Source: Bacteroidota bacterium (GTDB lineage Bacteria; Bacteroidota; Bacteroidia; M30B66). Taken from it: a DNA stretch of 64,000 nucleotides. Below are positions 16,919 through 26,378 of this stretch, one piece after another. The stretch covers positions 1-64,000 of the forward strand of contig JAIXYK010000001.1 in NCBI GenBank assembly GCA_027490225.1. Reading direction: 5' to 3'. Numbering within the stretch: position 1 is the stretch's first letter; the number at the start of each line of letters is the position of its first letter. The position numbers and the translations under genes were made by a program. The notes beneath the pieces were generated by a model. The model made no database searches. It saw only the letters and a list, made by a program, of their open reading frames with translations, and was not told the origin of the DNA.

Positions 16919-18616
16919 TCAATAACCAACAGCACCGCCATCCGGACTAGAAGTATCAGAGGCACCTATAAATACTTTCAATTTTTCGTCATAAGTTATA
17001 CCCATTAAAGAACCAAGGTTGTTCACAGCCTTGGTTTTATGTCCCATTTTTTCTAAGTCTTTTCTTGATTTTGGCGACATCAAATTTTTTTCAAATACAA
17101 TTTCATCTGGTAACCATTGGTGGTGAATTTTCATTGCTTCAATGGCTTTATCTATAGGCATTTCATACTCAAGTACATTTACAACCGTTTGAAAAACAGT
17201 ATTGATGATGGTTCTGCCGCCCGGTGAACCAATTATTAAATAAGGTTTTCTATTTTTTGAAACAATGGTAGGCGTCATACTCGAAAGCATTCTTTTTTCG
17301 GGAGCTATCAAATTAGGCGAGGTTCCTATTTGTCCTTTTCTGTTGGTAATTCCTGGAACCGGATTAAAATCGCCCATTTCATTGTTAAAAATAAAACCTA
17401 ATTTTTCGTCACCAAGCCTAGAACCATAAGCATATTCTAAAGTGTAGGTTAGCGAAACAGCATTTCCATCTTTATCTGCAACAGAAAAATGGGTGGTATT
17501 ATTTCCATCATAAGGATGTCCAAAAGCGGAAGAATCGCTGATGGAAGCCTTGTTTTTATTCAAATTTCTAAACCTCATTTTTGCAAATTCCTTAGAGGTT
17601 AATTTATCCAAAGGCATTTCTAAATTAAAATCAGGGTCTCCAAGGTATTCAGCCCTATCTGCATACGCTCTGCGCATTACTTCTGCCAATAAATGCAGGT
17701 ATTCCGCAGAATTAAATGGAATGGAATCTAAATTAGCCAGTTCCATCATGTTCATCATTTCAACTAATGCTACACCACCAGAACTCGGCGGAGGCATCGA
17801 GTAAATATCGAATTCCTTGTATTTCCCTTTGATGGGTTTCCGTTCGATGGCTGTGTAGCTTTCTAAATCTTTCATTGTAATAATTCCTCTATTTTTTTGC
17901 ATGAAATCGGCTATTTCCCGCGCTATTTCACCTTTATAAAAACCATCTTTCCCTTTGTCACGAATGGCTTCCAATGTTTTAGCTAATGCTGCTTGTTTCC
18001 AGATTTTTCCAATTGGAGTAATTTTACTTTCCGAATTTTTAAAATAGTTTTGAATAAATTGATTGGTATCTTCTGCAGCAAGCAGTTTTGAAGCTTCTTT
18101 AAATAAGCCTTTCGGAATTATAAATCCATTTTTAGCCAAATCAACAGCAGGTTGCACCAAATCGGCCCAATTTAATTTCCCATATTTTTGGTGAGCCAAA
18201 TACAATCCTGCGACAGTTCCCGGAACACCCACAGTTTTTAATCCTTCGTGATTATTGTTTTTTGGAAGTTTACCTTTGTCGTCTAAAAACATAGTTGGAG
18301 TTGCAGCCAATGGTGCTTTCTCCCGAAAATCGATGGTAGTTACTTCACCTGAATCAGGCATAAAAACCAAAAATCCTCCACCTCCAATATTTCCCGCAGT
18401 TGGATGCGTAACTGCCAAAGCAAATGCAGTTGCAACCGCAGCATCAATAGCATTTCCGCCTTTTTTCAGAATATCAACTCCAACCTTTGAGGCAACAGCA
18501 TTAGAAGAAACTACCATTCCGTTAGGAGCAACTACTTGTGCAAAACAGAAAGAATTGATTGAAGAAAATATTATTACACCCAGCAATAAAGAATTGCCTT
18601 TTATCATTTTTAACAT
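16919..18616 (-). CDS. ggt: gamma-glutamyltransferase / glutathione hydrolase
   Basis: Exported Ntn-hydrolase that cleaves gamma-glutamyl bonds of glutathione and similar peptides. 565 residues with signal peptide (MLKMIKGNSLLLGVIIFSSI ... CFAQ). The family start VSSNAVASKVGVDILKKGGN and GNIGGGGFLV are present. The autoprocessing and catalytic Thr is T374 in GNNTTHFSVADKDGNAV; the substrate-binding SSGGVALVEMMNMME and the GSPGGRTIINTVFQ segment are intact, so the enzyme should mature into two chains. Two ATGs (18616 and 18607) are possible. It is a single gene, convergent with the small gene behind citrate synthase. Confidence 0.96.
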   Translation of the reverse strand: MLKMIKGNSLLLGVIIFSSINSFCFAQVVAPNGMVVSSNAVASKVGVDILKKGGNAIDAAVATAFALAVTHPTAGNIGGGGFLVFMPDSGEVTTIDFREKAPLAATPTMFLDDKGKLPKNNNHEGLKTVGVPGTVAGLYLAHQKYGKLNWADLVQPAVDLAKNGFIIPKGLFKEASKLLAAEDTNQFIQNYFKNSESKITPIGKIWKQAALAKTLEAIRDKGKDGFYKGEIAREIADFMQKNRGIITMKDLESYTAIERKPIKGKYKEFDIYSMPPPSSGGVALVEMMNMMELANLDSIPFNSAEYLHLLAEVMRRAYADRAEYLGDPDFNLEMPLDKLTSKEFAKMRFRNLNKNKASISDSSAFGHPYDGNNTTHFSVADKDGNAVSLTYTLEYAYGSRLGDEKLGFIFNNEMGDFNPVPGITNRKGQIGTSPNLIAPEKRMLSSMTPTIVSKNRKPYLIIGSPGGRTIINTVFQTVVNVLEYEMPIDKAIEAMKIHHQWLPDEIVFEKNLMSPKSRKDLEKMGHKTKAVNNLGSLMGITYDEKLKVFIGASDTSSPDGGAVGY

Positions 18617-18752
18617 AAATACATTGCTTTAATACTTTGCAATGTAAATATTATCCTTTCAAAACCTAAACTCTTTTGGTGACTTGTTGTTCTAATATGT
18701 ATAATATTATATAAAACACTACAATTAGAATTTTACTATTAAACATAAAAAT

Positions 18753-19445
18753 TTGTACTGCACATTAACCATTGCCCGTTATCCAAAGTATCTAGGCATT
18801 ATTGGATTTTTTTCCATGGCCATCTTTAGAATTCCATTAATTTTTAACAAAAAAATCAGTTTTTGGAAATTACTAGGTTGTGGTAAAAATGGAACATTTG
18901 ATATTGTTCCCGACTGGCAACAATGGTGCATTTTAAGGGTGCACTCAGATTTTAAACAATCTCAATTCTTGGGAAATTTCATAAGTAAATGGTATAAATT
19001 TTTTAAAGCGGAAGTTTTTACCATTGTCCTAAAGACAATTGAAGGACATGGAACTTGGGACAAATTTGCGTTTTTTACGGCTCAAGAAAAGAAAACGGAA
19101 TATACTGGACCAATTGCAGTATTAACAAGGGCAAGCATAAAAATTAGCAAGTTGAAATCGTTTTGGAAAAATGTTAAACCTGTTGCCAAACAGATGAATG
19201 CTTCAGAAGGATTCATTTTTTCTGTTGGATTGGGCGAGATTCCATTTATAAAACAAGCTACATTGAGTTTCTGGCAAAGCAAAAATCACATGCAGCAATT
19301 TGCTTATAACATGCATGTGCACAAAGCTGTAGTTAAATTAACGCACAAAGAAAAATGGTACAGTGAAGAAATGTTTGTGCGTTTTGAACCAATCTCAGCT
19401 AATGGTTTGTTGAATGGTGAAAATCCTTTGAATGGGATTTGCTGA
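18753..19445 (+). CDS. spheroidene monooxygenase-like (CrtA-family) protein
   Basis: About 230 residues. The order of conserved phrases follows CrtA: SFWKLLGCGKNGTF near residue 36, GPIAVLTRASIKISKLKSFW, GFIFSVGLGEIPFIKQATLS, FWQSKNHMQQFAYNMHVH and KEKWYSEEMFVRFEP. CrtA is a haem-containing monooxygenase that puts oxygen on carotenoids in purple bacteria; many Bacteroidota carry relatives of untested function. There is no ATG; a TTG at 18753 gives a natural N-terminus, with an in-frame stop at 18726. It stands alone, away from any carotenoid gene cluster in this window. Together with the rhodopsin at 42743 it points to an oxidised carotenoid, but substrate assignment is inference. Confidence 0.8.
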   Translation: MYCTLTIARYPKYLGIIGFFSMAIFRIPLIFNKKISFWKLLGCGKNGTFDIVPDWQQWCILRVHSDFKQSQFLGNFISKWYKFFKAEVFTIVLKTIEGHGTWDKFAFFTAQEKKTEYTGPIAVLTRASIKISKLKSFWKNVKPVAKQMNASEGFIFSVGLGEIPFIKQATLSFWQSKNHMQQFAYNMHVHKAVVKLTHKEKWYSEEMFVRFEPISANGLLNGENPLNGIC

Positions 19446-19516
19446 CTATAATTTTTTGATAAAAAGCAATGTTTGGATTTTCTTTAACAGTTTCAAGGTT
19501 ACTATAATTATTCACC

Positions 19517-20179
19517 TTACTCCTCTTTCATCTCCAGCGCTTCATTCAGAAACTTCACCAAAGGAAACGAACTCTTGAATTGTTCATCAATTAACTTCAT
19601 AAAATCAGCTGAACACACTTCTTTATCGGTCAACTTTTTAGAGACAACGTAGCTTTTGTATTTTAATAAATGAATTGCTTCATGTTCCTTATCAAAGCCT
19701 TTGGGCGCTGTTTTTAGCTGATAATCGTCGAGCTGTGGGAAATGTTGATGGAAAGATTTTTCTTCTAGCACTTTTGTAAATGCTGCATGATTAAAATAAA
19801 TTTCCTGACGAATAGCATTCAATTGCGGTGGTTCGGGCATAAAAACACCAGCTGCTAAAAAAGAGTTACCTGCTTGAAAATGCAGATAATAACCTGCGTA
19901 ATATGATTTCTTTCCTCCTTTGGCAATCCATGCGCCCATGTTGTTTTTGTATGGATTTTTGTTTGCAGAAAATCGAACATCTCGGTTTATTCTAAACATG
20001 CAGTTTTTAGATGTTAAATCTGCAACGCTAGGATCGAATTTACTAATGCTTTGAATGAGCAAGTCTACCGTTTGCGCAACAGTAGACTTTGCTGATTCAT
20101 ATTTTTTCTTGTTTGCTAAAAACCAATCTCTGTTGTTATTGGTTTCGAGCGCTGCCAGAAAATCTAAAACTTCTTTCAA
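19517..20179 (-). CDS. DUF2461 domain protein (TIGR02453 family)
   Basis: 220 residues with the family hallmarks LDFLAALETNNNRDWFLANK near the start, FRINRDVRFSANKNPYKNNM (residues about 63-82) and YYLHFQAGNSFLAAGVFMPE. The family is widespread and its function is unknown; a cytoplasmic location is likely since no signal or membrane segment is seen. There is no ATG: the TTG at 20179 is preceded in frame by a stop two codons earlier, so TTG is nearly forced. It begins nine bases after the DUF3127 gene ends and is probably translated from the same message. Confidence 0.88.
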   Translation of the reverse strand: MKEVLDFLAALETNNNRDWFLANKKKYESAKSTVAQTVDLLIQSISKFDPSVADLTSKNCMFRINRDVRFSANKNPYKNNMGAWIAKGGKKSYYAGYYLHFQAGNSFLAAGVFMPEPPQLNAIRQEIYFNHAAFTKVLEEKSFHQHFPQLDDYQLKTAPKGFDKEHEAIHLLKYKSYVVSKKLTDKEVCSADFMKLIDEQFKSSFPLVKFLNEALEMKEE

Positions 20180-20188
20180 AAGATATTA

Positions 20189-20668
20189 TTAAAATGGTAA
20201 ATCGTCTTCACCTTCGTTAGAGAAGAAATTACTATTTGCAGGTGCCTCAGCTGGTTGGAAATTACTGTCTGGTGCTGGTGGCGTGTACTGCGGAGCGCCT
20301 TGATTAGGAGCCTGAAAGTTTTGTGCCGGTGCTGCATATTGAGGAGCTGCATACTGCTGTGTTGGTGCTGAAAACTGCTGAGGAGCTTGCCCTGCAGGAT
20401 CTAATTTCCATGCGCGAATTTCAGTAAACCAACGGTCACCATTTGCACTTTGACGTGACTCAATGTTGATGCTTGCTTTCACATCATCTCCAATGCGAAA
20501 TCTTTTTAATTGGTCAATTTTTTCGCCCCAAGCAGAAATACAAATTTTCTTTGGGTATTGCTCAAAAGTTTCAATGATAAATTCTTGCTTTGTCCAAGCT
20601 CCGTTGCGGCCTTCGCCCGTAACTGCGTTTAAAATGCTAACAAGTTTGCCTTGTACTTCAACTGCCAT
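20189..20668 (-). CDS. DUF3127 protein with SSB-like acidic tail
   Basis: 159 residues in two parts. Residues 1-92 are a DUF3127 domain, an OB-like beta fold (GKLVSILNAVTGEGRNGAW, KKICISAWGEKIDQL, DVKASINIESRQSANGDRW). Residues 93-150 are a flexible Gln/Pro/Ala-rich linker with repeats of QYAAPQ type. The last residues, EGEDDLPF, closely resemble the DDDIPF tip with which single-strand DNA-binding protein recruits repair and replication enzymes. The layout OB fold - disordered linker - acidic tip is that of SSB. A role in DNA metabolism is therefore plausible (inference). First gene of a two-gene unit with DUF2461. Confidence 0.88.
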   Translation of the reverse strand: MAVEVQGKLVSILNAVTGEGRNGAWTKQEFIIETFEQYPKKICISAWGEKIDQLKRFRIGDDVKASINIESRQSANGDRWFTEIRAWKLDPAGQAPQQFSAPTQQYAAPQYAAPAQNFQAPNQGAPQYTPPAPDSNFQPAEAPANSNFFSNEGEDDLPF

Positions 20669-20690
20669 ATGATACGTATTAAATGAATTT

Positions 20691-20698
20691 CAAAATTA
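20691..20698 (-). promoter_or_regulatory. -7 promoter element of the DUF3127-DUF2461 unit
   Basis: TAATTTTG on the minus strand, a full TAnnTTTG match, 22 bases before the ATG at 20668. The leader in between contains TGATACGTAT (20670-20679), the same ten bases used twice in front of the toxin-antitoxin operon. Confidence 0.5.
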
Positions 20699-20735
20699 AG
20701 TTTTCTTTCTGCTTAAATCACGCAAAAGCAATAAA

Positions 20736-20743
20736 TAGTTTTG
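20736..20743 (+). promoter_or_regulatory. possible -7 promoter element of the alpha-2-macroglobulin gene
   Basis: TAGTTTTG matches TAnnTTTG. It lies 64 bases before the ATG at 20808, a longer leader than elsewhere in the window, so this is less certain. Confidence 0.4.
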
Positions 20744-20807
20744 AACAAATGTCGTTTGCATTTTAGCAAAAAACTACATTTAATCGCTTTTCTAAATTAA
20801 CTTTAAC

Positions 20808-23800
20808 ATGTTAGGTACAACAGCCCAAAAATTACTGATTTTAATATTTTTTCCTGCACTTTTATCCATCTCCTGTGGTAAAAAACAAGCCAATTGGATC
20901 AAGGTAGATCCTGCATTTATTCCATATATTTCTGCTTACACGGGAGGAATTGTATCTACTGCAACTAAAATACGTGTGCAGTTGGCGCAAGAAATTAGCA
21001 ATACTGTTGAATTCGGTACATTTTTAGAAGCCGACTTTTTCTCTTTTGAGCCCAACATTAAAGGTAAAACCAGGTGGATTGACGCTTCCACCATTGAATT
21101 TGTTCCCGAACAGCGACTTCCAAGCGGAGTTTTATACACTGCACATTTTAAATTGGCAGATGTAATTAAGGTTCCAGAGAAACTCAAAGACTTTGCATTT
21201 TCATTCAAAACCATCCAACAATCTGGAGAATTAAAGTTAAAGTATCCCGAAACTTACGATGCAACAGATTATAGCAAGCAATACATTGATGGTACTTTTA
21301 TCACTGCTGATAAAGTTGGATTAGACAGCGTGAAGAAATGTTTTAACATTCGCCAAAATAACAATCCATTACAAGTAAACTGGAGCCAATCGAAAGACCA
21401 GAAAAGCCATTTCTTAAGAATAGAAAATATTGCTAGAACCAACGTTGAATCTACTGTAAACATCAGATATGATGGAGCTTCCATTGGAAGTGAAGACAAT
21501 CAAACTGAAGCACGCATTATTCCTGCATTGGGGAATTTTAAAGTAGATGTCGTAAATGCAGTAAACGGTGAAGAACCTCATATCGCCATCCATTTTTCTG
21601 ACCCATTATTAGAAATGCAAGATGTAAATGGTTTGGTGAGTATTGCTGGGAGTAGCGAGCTTTCTACTATGATAGAAGGCCATACCTTAATTGTATATAA
21701 ACCTGAAAACGAATTTAATGCATCCACCATAAATGTAAACCAGGGAATTCAGAATTCTAATGGGCAGAAATTACTCACAAGCACCGAATACAATGTAGCA
21801 TTTACTGATGTTGCACCTGATGTGCGTTTTGCAGAAAGTGGAAACATTTTGCCACAAACCAAAGGCGTTGTTGTTCCTTTTGAAGCCGTGAATTTGAATA
21901 AAGTTGATGTGCAAATCATTCAAATTTTCCCAAATAACATTCCTCAATTCCTTCAAAATAACAGTTTAAATGGTGATGAAAGTTTGCTTCAGGTTGGTAA
22001 AATTATTTTAAGAAAAACCATTCCTCTTGAAACCAAAAACATTGCAAGTCGCGGGCGTTATGCCGGTTATGGAATTAATATTGACGAATTAATAAAAACA
22101 GAACCAGGTGCCATTTATAATGTTTCCTTGAAAATGCGTCCCTCCTATTCTACTTATCCTTGCGATGGTGAAGCACCCAAAGAAAATGACCTGGAAAAAA
22201 TTGAGCCTGACAACAAAATTAAAGAGATGAATGCCGAAGGGTATTACAGCACATATAATTATGACAATGAAGAAAATTATGATTACGATTGGAGAGACAG
22301 AGAAAATCCATGCAAAGCAACATTTTACTATAATAAAAGAGCAGTTGGTAGAAATATTTTAGTTTCAGATATTGGATTGATGGCCAAAAAAGGAACGGGC
22401 GACAATTGGCAGTTTATTGCAACAGATATTCAGTCGGGAGCGCCCATGAGCAATGTAAAACTGGAAGTATTAGATTTACAAAATCAGGTAATCGCAAAAC
22501 TAAATTCAGATAATAAAGGATTTGCGTATTTAAACGAGGAAACATCATCTGTTCCTCACCTTTTAGCAGCTAAAAAAGGCAAACAAAGCAGTTATTTGTT
22601 ATTGAAGGATGGAAATGCTATTAATTTATCTGCTTACGATGTAAGTGGAGATGGGTATGAGCAAGCTTTAAAAGGATTTATTTACGGGGAACGTGGCGTT
22701 TGGAGACCTGGAGATTCTGTTTTTGTAGATTTTATTTTAGATGATAGGCAACAGCCTTTAGAAGAAGGATTTCCTATTGTAATGGAAGTAATGAATCCCA
22801 AAGGACAGTTGGTGAAAAAACTCGTTGCTCCAAAGGAAAAAGGTAAAACCCTTTATGCTTTTCCGTTTCAAACTGACGATAATGCTCCAACAGGTAATTA
22901 CACGGCCAATATTTCTATAGGCAGCAACACATTTACCAAAACCTTAAAGGTAGAAACTGTAATGCCCAACAGGTTAAAAATCGATTTTAAAATTCCTAAT
23001 AATGAATTGTATGTTTCTAGCGCAAATCAAGATTTACTGTTGAAGTCAAATTGGCTGTTTGGTGCACCTGCAAAGCAATTAAGGGCAAATGTGTCGGTGG
23101 TGTTAAGTGAAAGTACAACCGAATTTAAAAATTTTAAAGACTATATTTTTGATGATGCTTCACGCCGCACAAATCCTCAGGAAGTAACTGTATTTGATGG
23201 GTTGTTAAATGATAATGGCGAAGCGTTGGTAAAACCAATTTTCAGAAGTTCTACGCTTCCTGCAGGTAAGCAAAAAGCAGATTTTACTGTAAGAGTTTTT
23301 GAACAAGGTGGAAGTTTCAGCATTGACCGATTTTCTGTTCCCTATTATCCTTATTTGAGTTATGCAGGTGTAAAAGTGCCCCAAGGTGAAGGTTGGGCAA
23401 ATATATTGGGAACTAACAAAGACCATATTTTTAATGTTGCTTGTGTGGACGATAAAGGAAAACCATTATCAGGAAAAACTCTCACCGTGAATGTATATAA
23501 ATTAGAATATGAATGGTGGTGGCAGCGTTCCGAATTGAATGTAAGTGAATATTACAATGCAGAATATGCTAAACCAGTAAGAACAGAAAAACTCATCAGT
23601 GGTAAAAATGGCTTTGCTGCTTTAAAATTGAAGTTTGAGGAAGATGAATGGGGAACTTACCTATTGCGTGTGTGCGACGAAAGTAGCAGCCATTGTGCAG
23701 GTACAACTTTCAATATTGATAATGATGAATGGATGAGTCGTGGAGCTAATACAGGAAAGTCAGCACAATCTTTAACCCTAAAATCTTCAAAACCAAGTTA

Positions 23801-26378
23801 TTTAAACAATGAAGAAATTAGCATCACTTTTCCAAGTCCAGCTGGTGCCAATGCATTAATCAACATTGAAGATGGTAGCGGTGTTTTAGAAAGTACATGG
23901 ATTAGCACCACCGCCAACGAAACAACTTACAGGTTTAAAGCCAAGGCGGAATATGCGCCCAATATTTACACAAGTGTGAGCATTATTCAACCTTACAGCA
24001 GAAGCAACGATTTGCCTATTCGTTTGTATGGAACCTTATCTATTGAAGTTGAAGATAAAAATTCCCATCTAAAACCAATCATTGAAATGCCTGAAACAGT
24101 TCGTCCAGAAAGCACTGTACAGGTAAATGTTTCTGAAAGTACTGGTAAACCAATGGAATATACATTGGCCATTGTTGATGAAGGTTTATTGGATTTAACC
24201 CGATTTCAAACTCCCGATCCTTGGAAACATTTTAACGCCAAAGAGCCATTAGGTGTAATTACATGGGATTTATATGATGAAATAATGGGTGCTTATGGTG
24301 GACAATTAGAAAGTGTATTGAGTATTGGTGGTGATGGTGCTGGAAAAGGCAAGAAACCAACCGCCAAAGCAAGCAGATTTAAGCCAATGGTAAGGGTTTT
24401 AGGCCCATTTAAATTGGCAGCTGGTAAAAAAGGAAAACACATGGTTTCAATTCCCAATTACTTTGGTTCTTGCAGGGTTATGGTGGTTGCTTCTAACGAA
24501 AATGGAAGTTATGGTGCGGCTGAAAAAACCGTAAGTATTAAAAAACCTTTAATGCTCTTGGCAACATTGCCACGAATTGTAAGTCCTGGTGAAAGTGTAA
24601 AACTGCCTGTAAATATTTTCGCACTAGAAAAATCTATTAAAAACGTTAAAGTGAGTTGTGTAAGTAGCGGAAATCTTATTCTAAATGGAAGTTCCAATCA
24701 AAACATAACGATGAATGGAAATGAGGCGCTTGCTTATTTTGATGTAAATACTGCAAATATGCAGGGAATCGGTAAGGTTAAAATAACCGCAACCTCTGGA
24801 AAAGAAAGTGCAACAACAGAAATTGAAATAGAAGTAAGAAGTCCAAATCCAGAAATTACGGAAGTGTCGGAAATACAATTAAGGCCGGGAGAAACATATT
24901 CGGGTTCAGTTAACTTTATAGGAATGGCCGGAACGCAATCTGCCAGTTTAGAACTTTCTACGATGCCTGCTATCAATTTAGGTGCTCGTTTAAAATACTT
25001 GATTCAATATCCGCATGGTTGCGCCGAGCAAACCACTTCGGCTGCATTTCCTCAGCTTTTCTTAAGTCAGTTGGTTACACTAACCGATGGTCAAAAGAAA
25101 CGCAGTGCAACAAATATTAAAACTGCAATTAATCGCCTATACCAATTTCAAACAAGTAATGGAGGATTTGCCTATTGGCCGGGAAGCAGTGTGCCAGAAG
25201 AATGGGTAAGCAATTATGTTGGTCATTTCTTACTAAAAGCTCAAGAATCTGGTTATAGTGTAAATACGGGAACAATAAACCGATGGAAAAAGTACCAGCA
25301 GAAACTAGCCAGAACATGGAAACCAAATCAAAATAATGTTGCAACGTCAAATCCTCAAATTCAAAGTTATAGATTGTATACTTTGACTTTGGCTAATGCT
25401 GCTGAATTGGGCGCTATGAATCGCTTAAAAGAATCGAAAATACTGAATAGCAGCGCAAAAAATCAATTAGCAATGGCCTATCAATTAGCTGGACAAAACC
25501 AAACTGCAATTGGCTTATTGAAACAAGTGGCACAAAAACAAACCACTTATTATGATTATTATGATAACGGCGAATTACAAGATGCAAGATTATTGCAAGC
25601 CTTAGCAGGAAGTGGATTGAAGCAAGAAGCATTGACTGTTGCCAGAAGAGTTGCTGCTTATTTAAGTAGTAAAAACTGGATGAGTACCGTTTCTACCTCA
25701 AGTTGTTTACTGGCAATGGCAGAATTCGTAAAAAATGAAAATGTAAAAAGAGATATTAATTACGAATATTCTTTTGCTGGAAAAGCTTCGAAAGGTCAAT
25801 CAGTTCAGCCTACCGTACAATTAGATTTACCTGTAACTGCTAAAAATGCACTATCATTCAAAAATAAAGGAAAAGGAATACTTTACTTGAGAATTATCCG
25901 TTCTGGAGTTCCTGGAACTAGCCAGACAATTACTGCTTCAAATGCAGGAATTTCCATGCAAGTTGCATATAAAGATGGCTTTGGTAAAATAGCAGATATT
26001 TCAAATTTAGTGCAAGGAACCGATTTTACTGCGAGCATCACCATTACAAATAGTAGCAATAACAACATTAGCAATTTGGCTTTAAATACTATGTTTGCCG
26101 ATGGTTGGGAAATAAACAATAACCGGGTAAATGATGCAATAAGCGCTGAAACAAATGCTGCATTTGATTATCAAGATATCAGAGACGACAGAGTGAAAAC
26201 ATATTTTTCGTTAAGTAAAGGAGCCAGTAAAACTATCCAGTTTAAATTAAATGCAGCTTATTTAGGTAAATTCTACCTGCCTTCTTTTCAATGTTCTGCT
26301 ATGTACGACAATACAATTTTTGCAAGATTAGCACCTGCTTGGGTAAACATTACATTGCAAAAACCACCCAATAGTTGA
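20808..26378 (+). CDS. bacterial alpha-2-macroglobulin, lipoprotein with thioester
   Basis: A very large (1856 residues) exported protein that traps attacking proteases. The signal peptide ends in a lipobox, LSISC, so Cys23 is likely lipidated. A series of macroglobulin and carboxypeptidase-like beta domains follows (about 40-1350), including the MG-type phrase FIYGERGVWRPGDSVFVDF. The thioester site is intact: YPHGCAEQTTS, with the C-x-E-Q motif at Cys1405, followed by the alpha-toroid thioester domain (about 1400-1650). In many bacteria it sits beside penicillin-binding protein 1C; here the partner is an AsmA-like gene that overlaps its stop codon. ATG at 20808. Confidence 0.95.
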   Translation: MLGTTAQKLLILIFFPALLSISCGKKQANWIKVDPAFIPYISAYTGGIVSTATKIRVQLAQEISNTVEFGTFLEADFFSFEPNIKGKTRWIDASTIEFVPEQRLPSGVLYTAHFKLADVIKVPEKLKDFAFSFKTIQQSGELKLKYPETYDATDYSKQYIDGTFITADKVGLDSVKKCFNIRQNNNPLQVNWSQSKDQKSHFLRIENIARTNVESTVNIRYDGASIGSEDNQTEARIIPALGNFKVDVVNAVNGEEPHIAIHFSDPLLEMQDVNGLVSIAGSSELSTMIEGHTLIVYKPENEFNASTINVNQGIQNSNGQKLLTSTEYNVAFTDVAPDVRFAESGNILPQTKGVVVPFEAVNLNKVDVQIIQIFPNNIPQFLQNNSLNGDESLLQVGKIILRKTIPLETKNIASRGRYAGYGINIDELIKTEPGAIYNVSLKMRPSYSTYPCDGEAPKENDLEKIEPDNKIKEMNAEGYYSTYNYDNEENYDYDWRDRENPCKATFYYNKRAVGRNILVSDIGLMAKKGTGDNWQFIATDIQSGAPMSNVKLEVLDLQNQVIAKLNSDNKGFAYLNEETSSVPHLLAAKKGKQSSYLLLKDGNAINLSAYDVSGDGYEQALKGFIYGERGVWRPGDSVFVDFILDDRQQPLEEGFPIVMEVMNPKGQLVKKLVAPKEKGKTLYAFPFQTDDNAPTGNYTANISIGSNTFTKTLKVETVMPNRLKIDFKIPNNELYVSSANQDLLLKSNWLFGAPAKQLRANVSVVLSESTTEFKNFKDYIFDDASRRTNPQEVTVFDGLLNDNGEALVKPIFRSSTLPAGKQKADFTVRVFEQGGSFSIDRFSVPYYPYLSYAGVKVPQGEGWANILGTNKDHIFNVACVDDKGKPLSGKTLTVNVYKLEYEWWWQRSELNVSEYYNAEYAKPVRTEKLISGKNGFAALKLKFEEDEWGTYLLRVCDESSSHCAGTTFNIDNDEWMSRGANTGKSAQSLTLKSSKPSYLNNEEISITFPSPAGANALINIEDGSGVLESTWISTTANETTYRFKAKAEYAPNIYTSVSIIQPYSRSNDLPIRLYGTLSIEVEDKNSHLKPIIEMPETVRPESTVQVNVSESTGKPMEYTLAIVDEGLLDLTRFQTPDPWKHFNAKEPLGVITWDLYDEIMGAYGGQLESVLSIGGDGAGKGKKPTAKASRFKPMVRVLGPFKLAAGKKGKHMVSIPNYFGSCRVMVVASNENGSYGAAEKTVSIKKPLMLLATLPRIVSPGESVKLPVNIFALEKSIKNVKVSCVSSGNLILNGSSNQNITMNGNEALAYFDVNTANMQGIGKVKITATSGKESATTEIEIEVRSPNPEITEVSEIQLRPGETYSGSVNFIGMAGTQSASLELSTMPAINLGARLKYLIQYPHGCAEQTTSAAFPQLFLSQLVTLTDGQKKRSATNIKTAINRLYQFQTSNGGFAYWPGSSVPEEWVSNYVGHFLLKAQESGYSVNTGTINRWKKYQQKLARTWKPNQNNVATSNPQIQSYRLYTLTLANAAELGAMNRLKESKILNSSAKNQLAMAYQLAGQNQTAIGLLKQVAQKQTTYYDYYDNGELQDARLLQALAGSGLKQEALTVARRVAAYLSSKNWMSTVSTSSCLLAMAEFVKNENVKRDINYEYSFAGKASKGQSVQPTVQLDLPVTAKNALSFKNKGKGILYLRIIRSGVPGTSQTITASNAGISMQVAYKDGFGKIADISNLVQGTDFTASITITNSSNNNISNLALNTMFADGWEINNNRVNDAISAETNAAFDYQDIRDDRVKTYFSLSKGASKTIQFKLNAAYLGKFYLPSFQCSAMYDNTIFARLAPAWVNITLQKPPNS

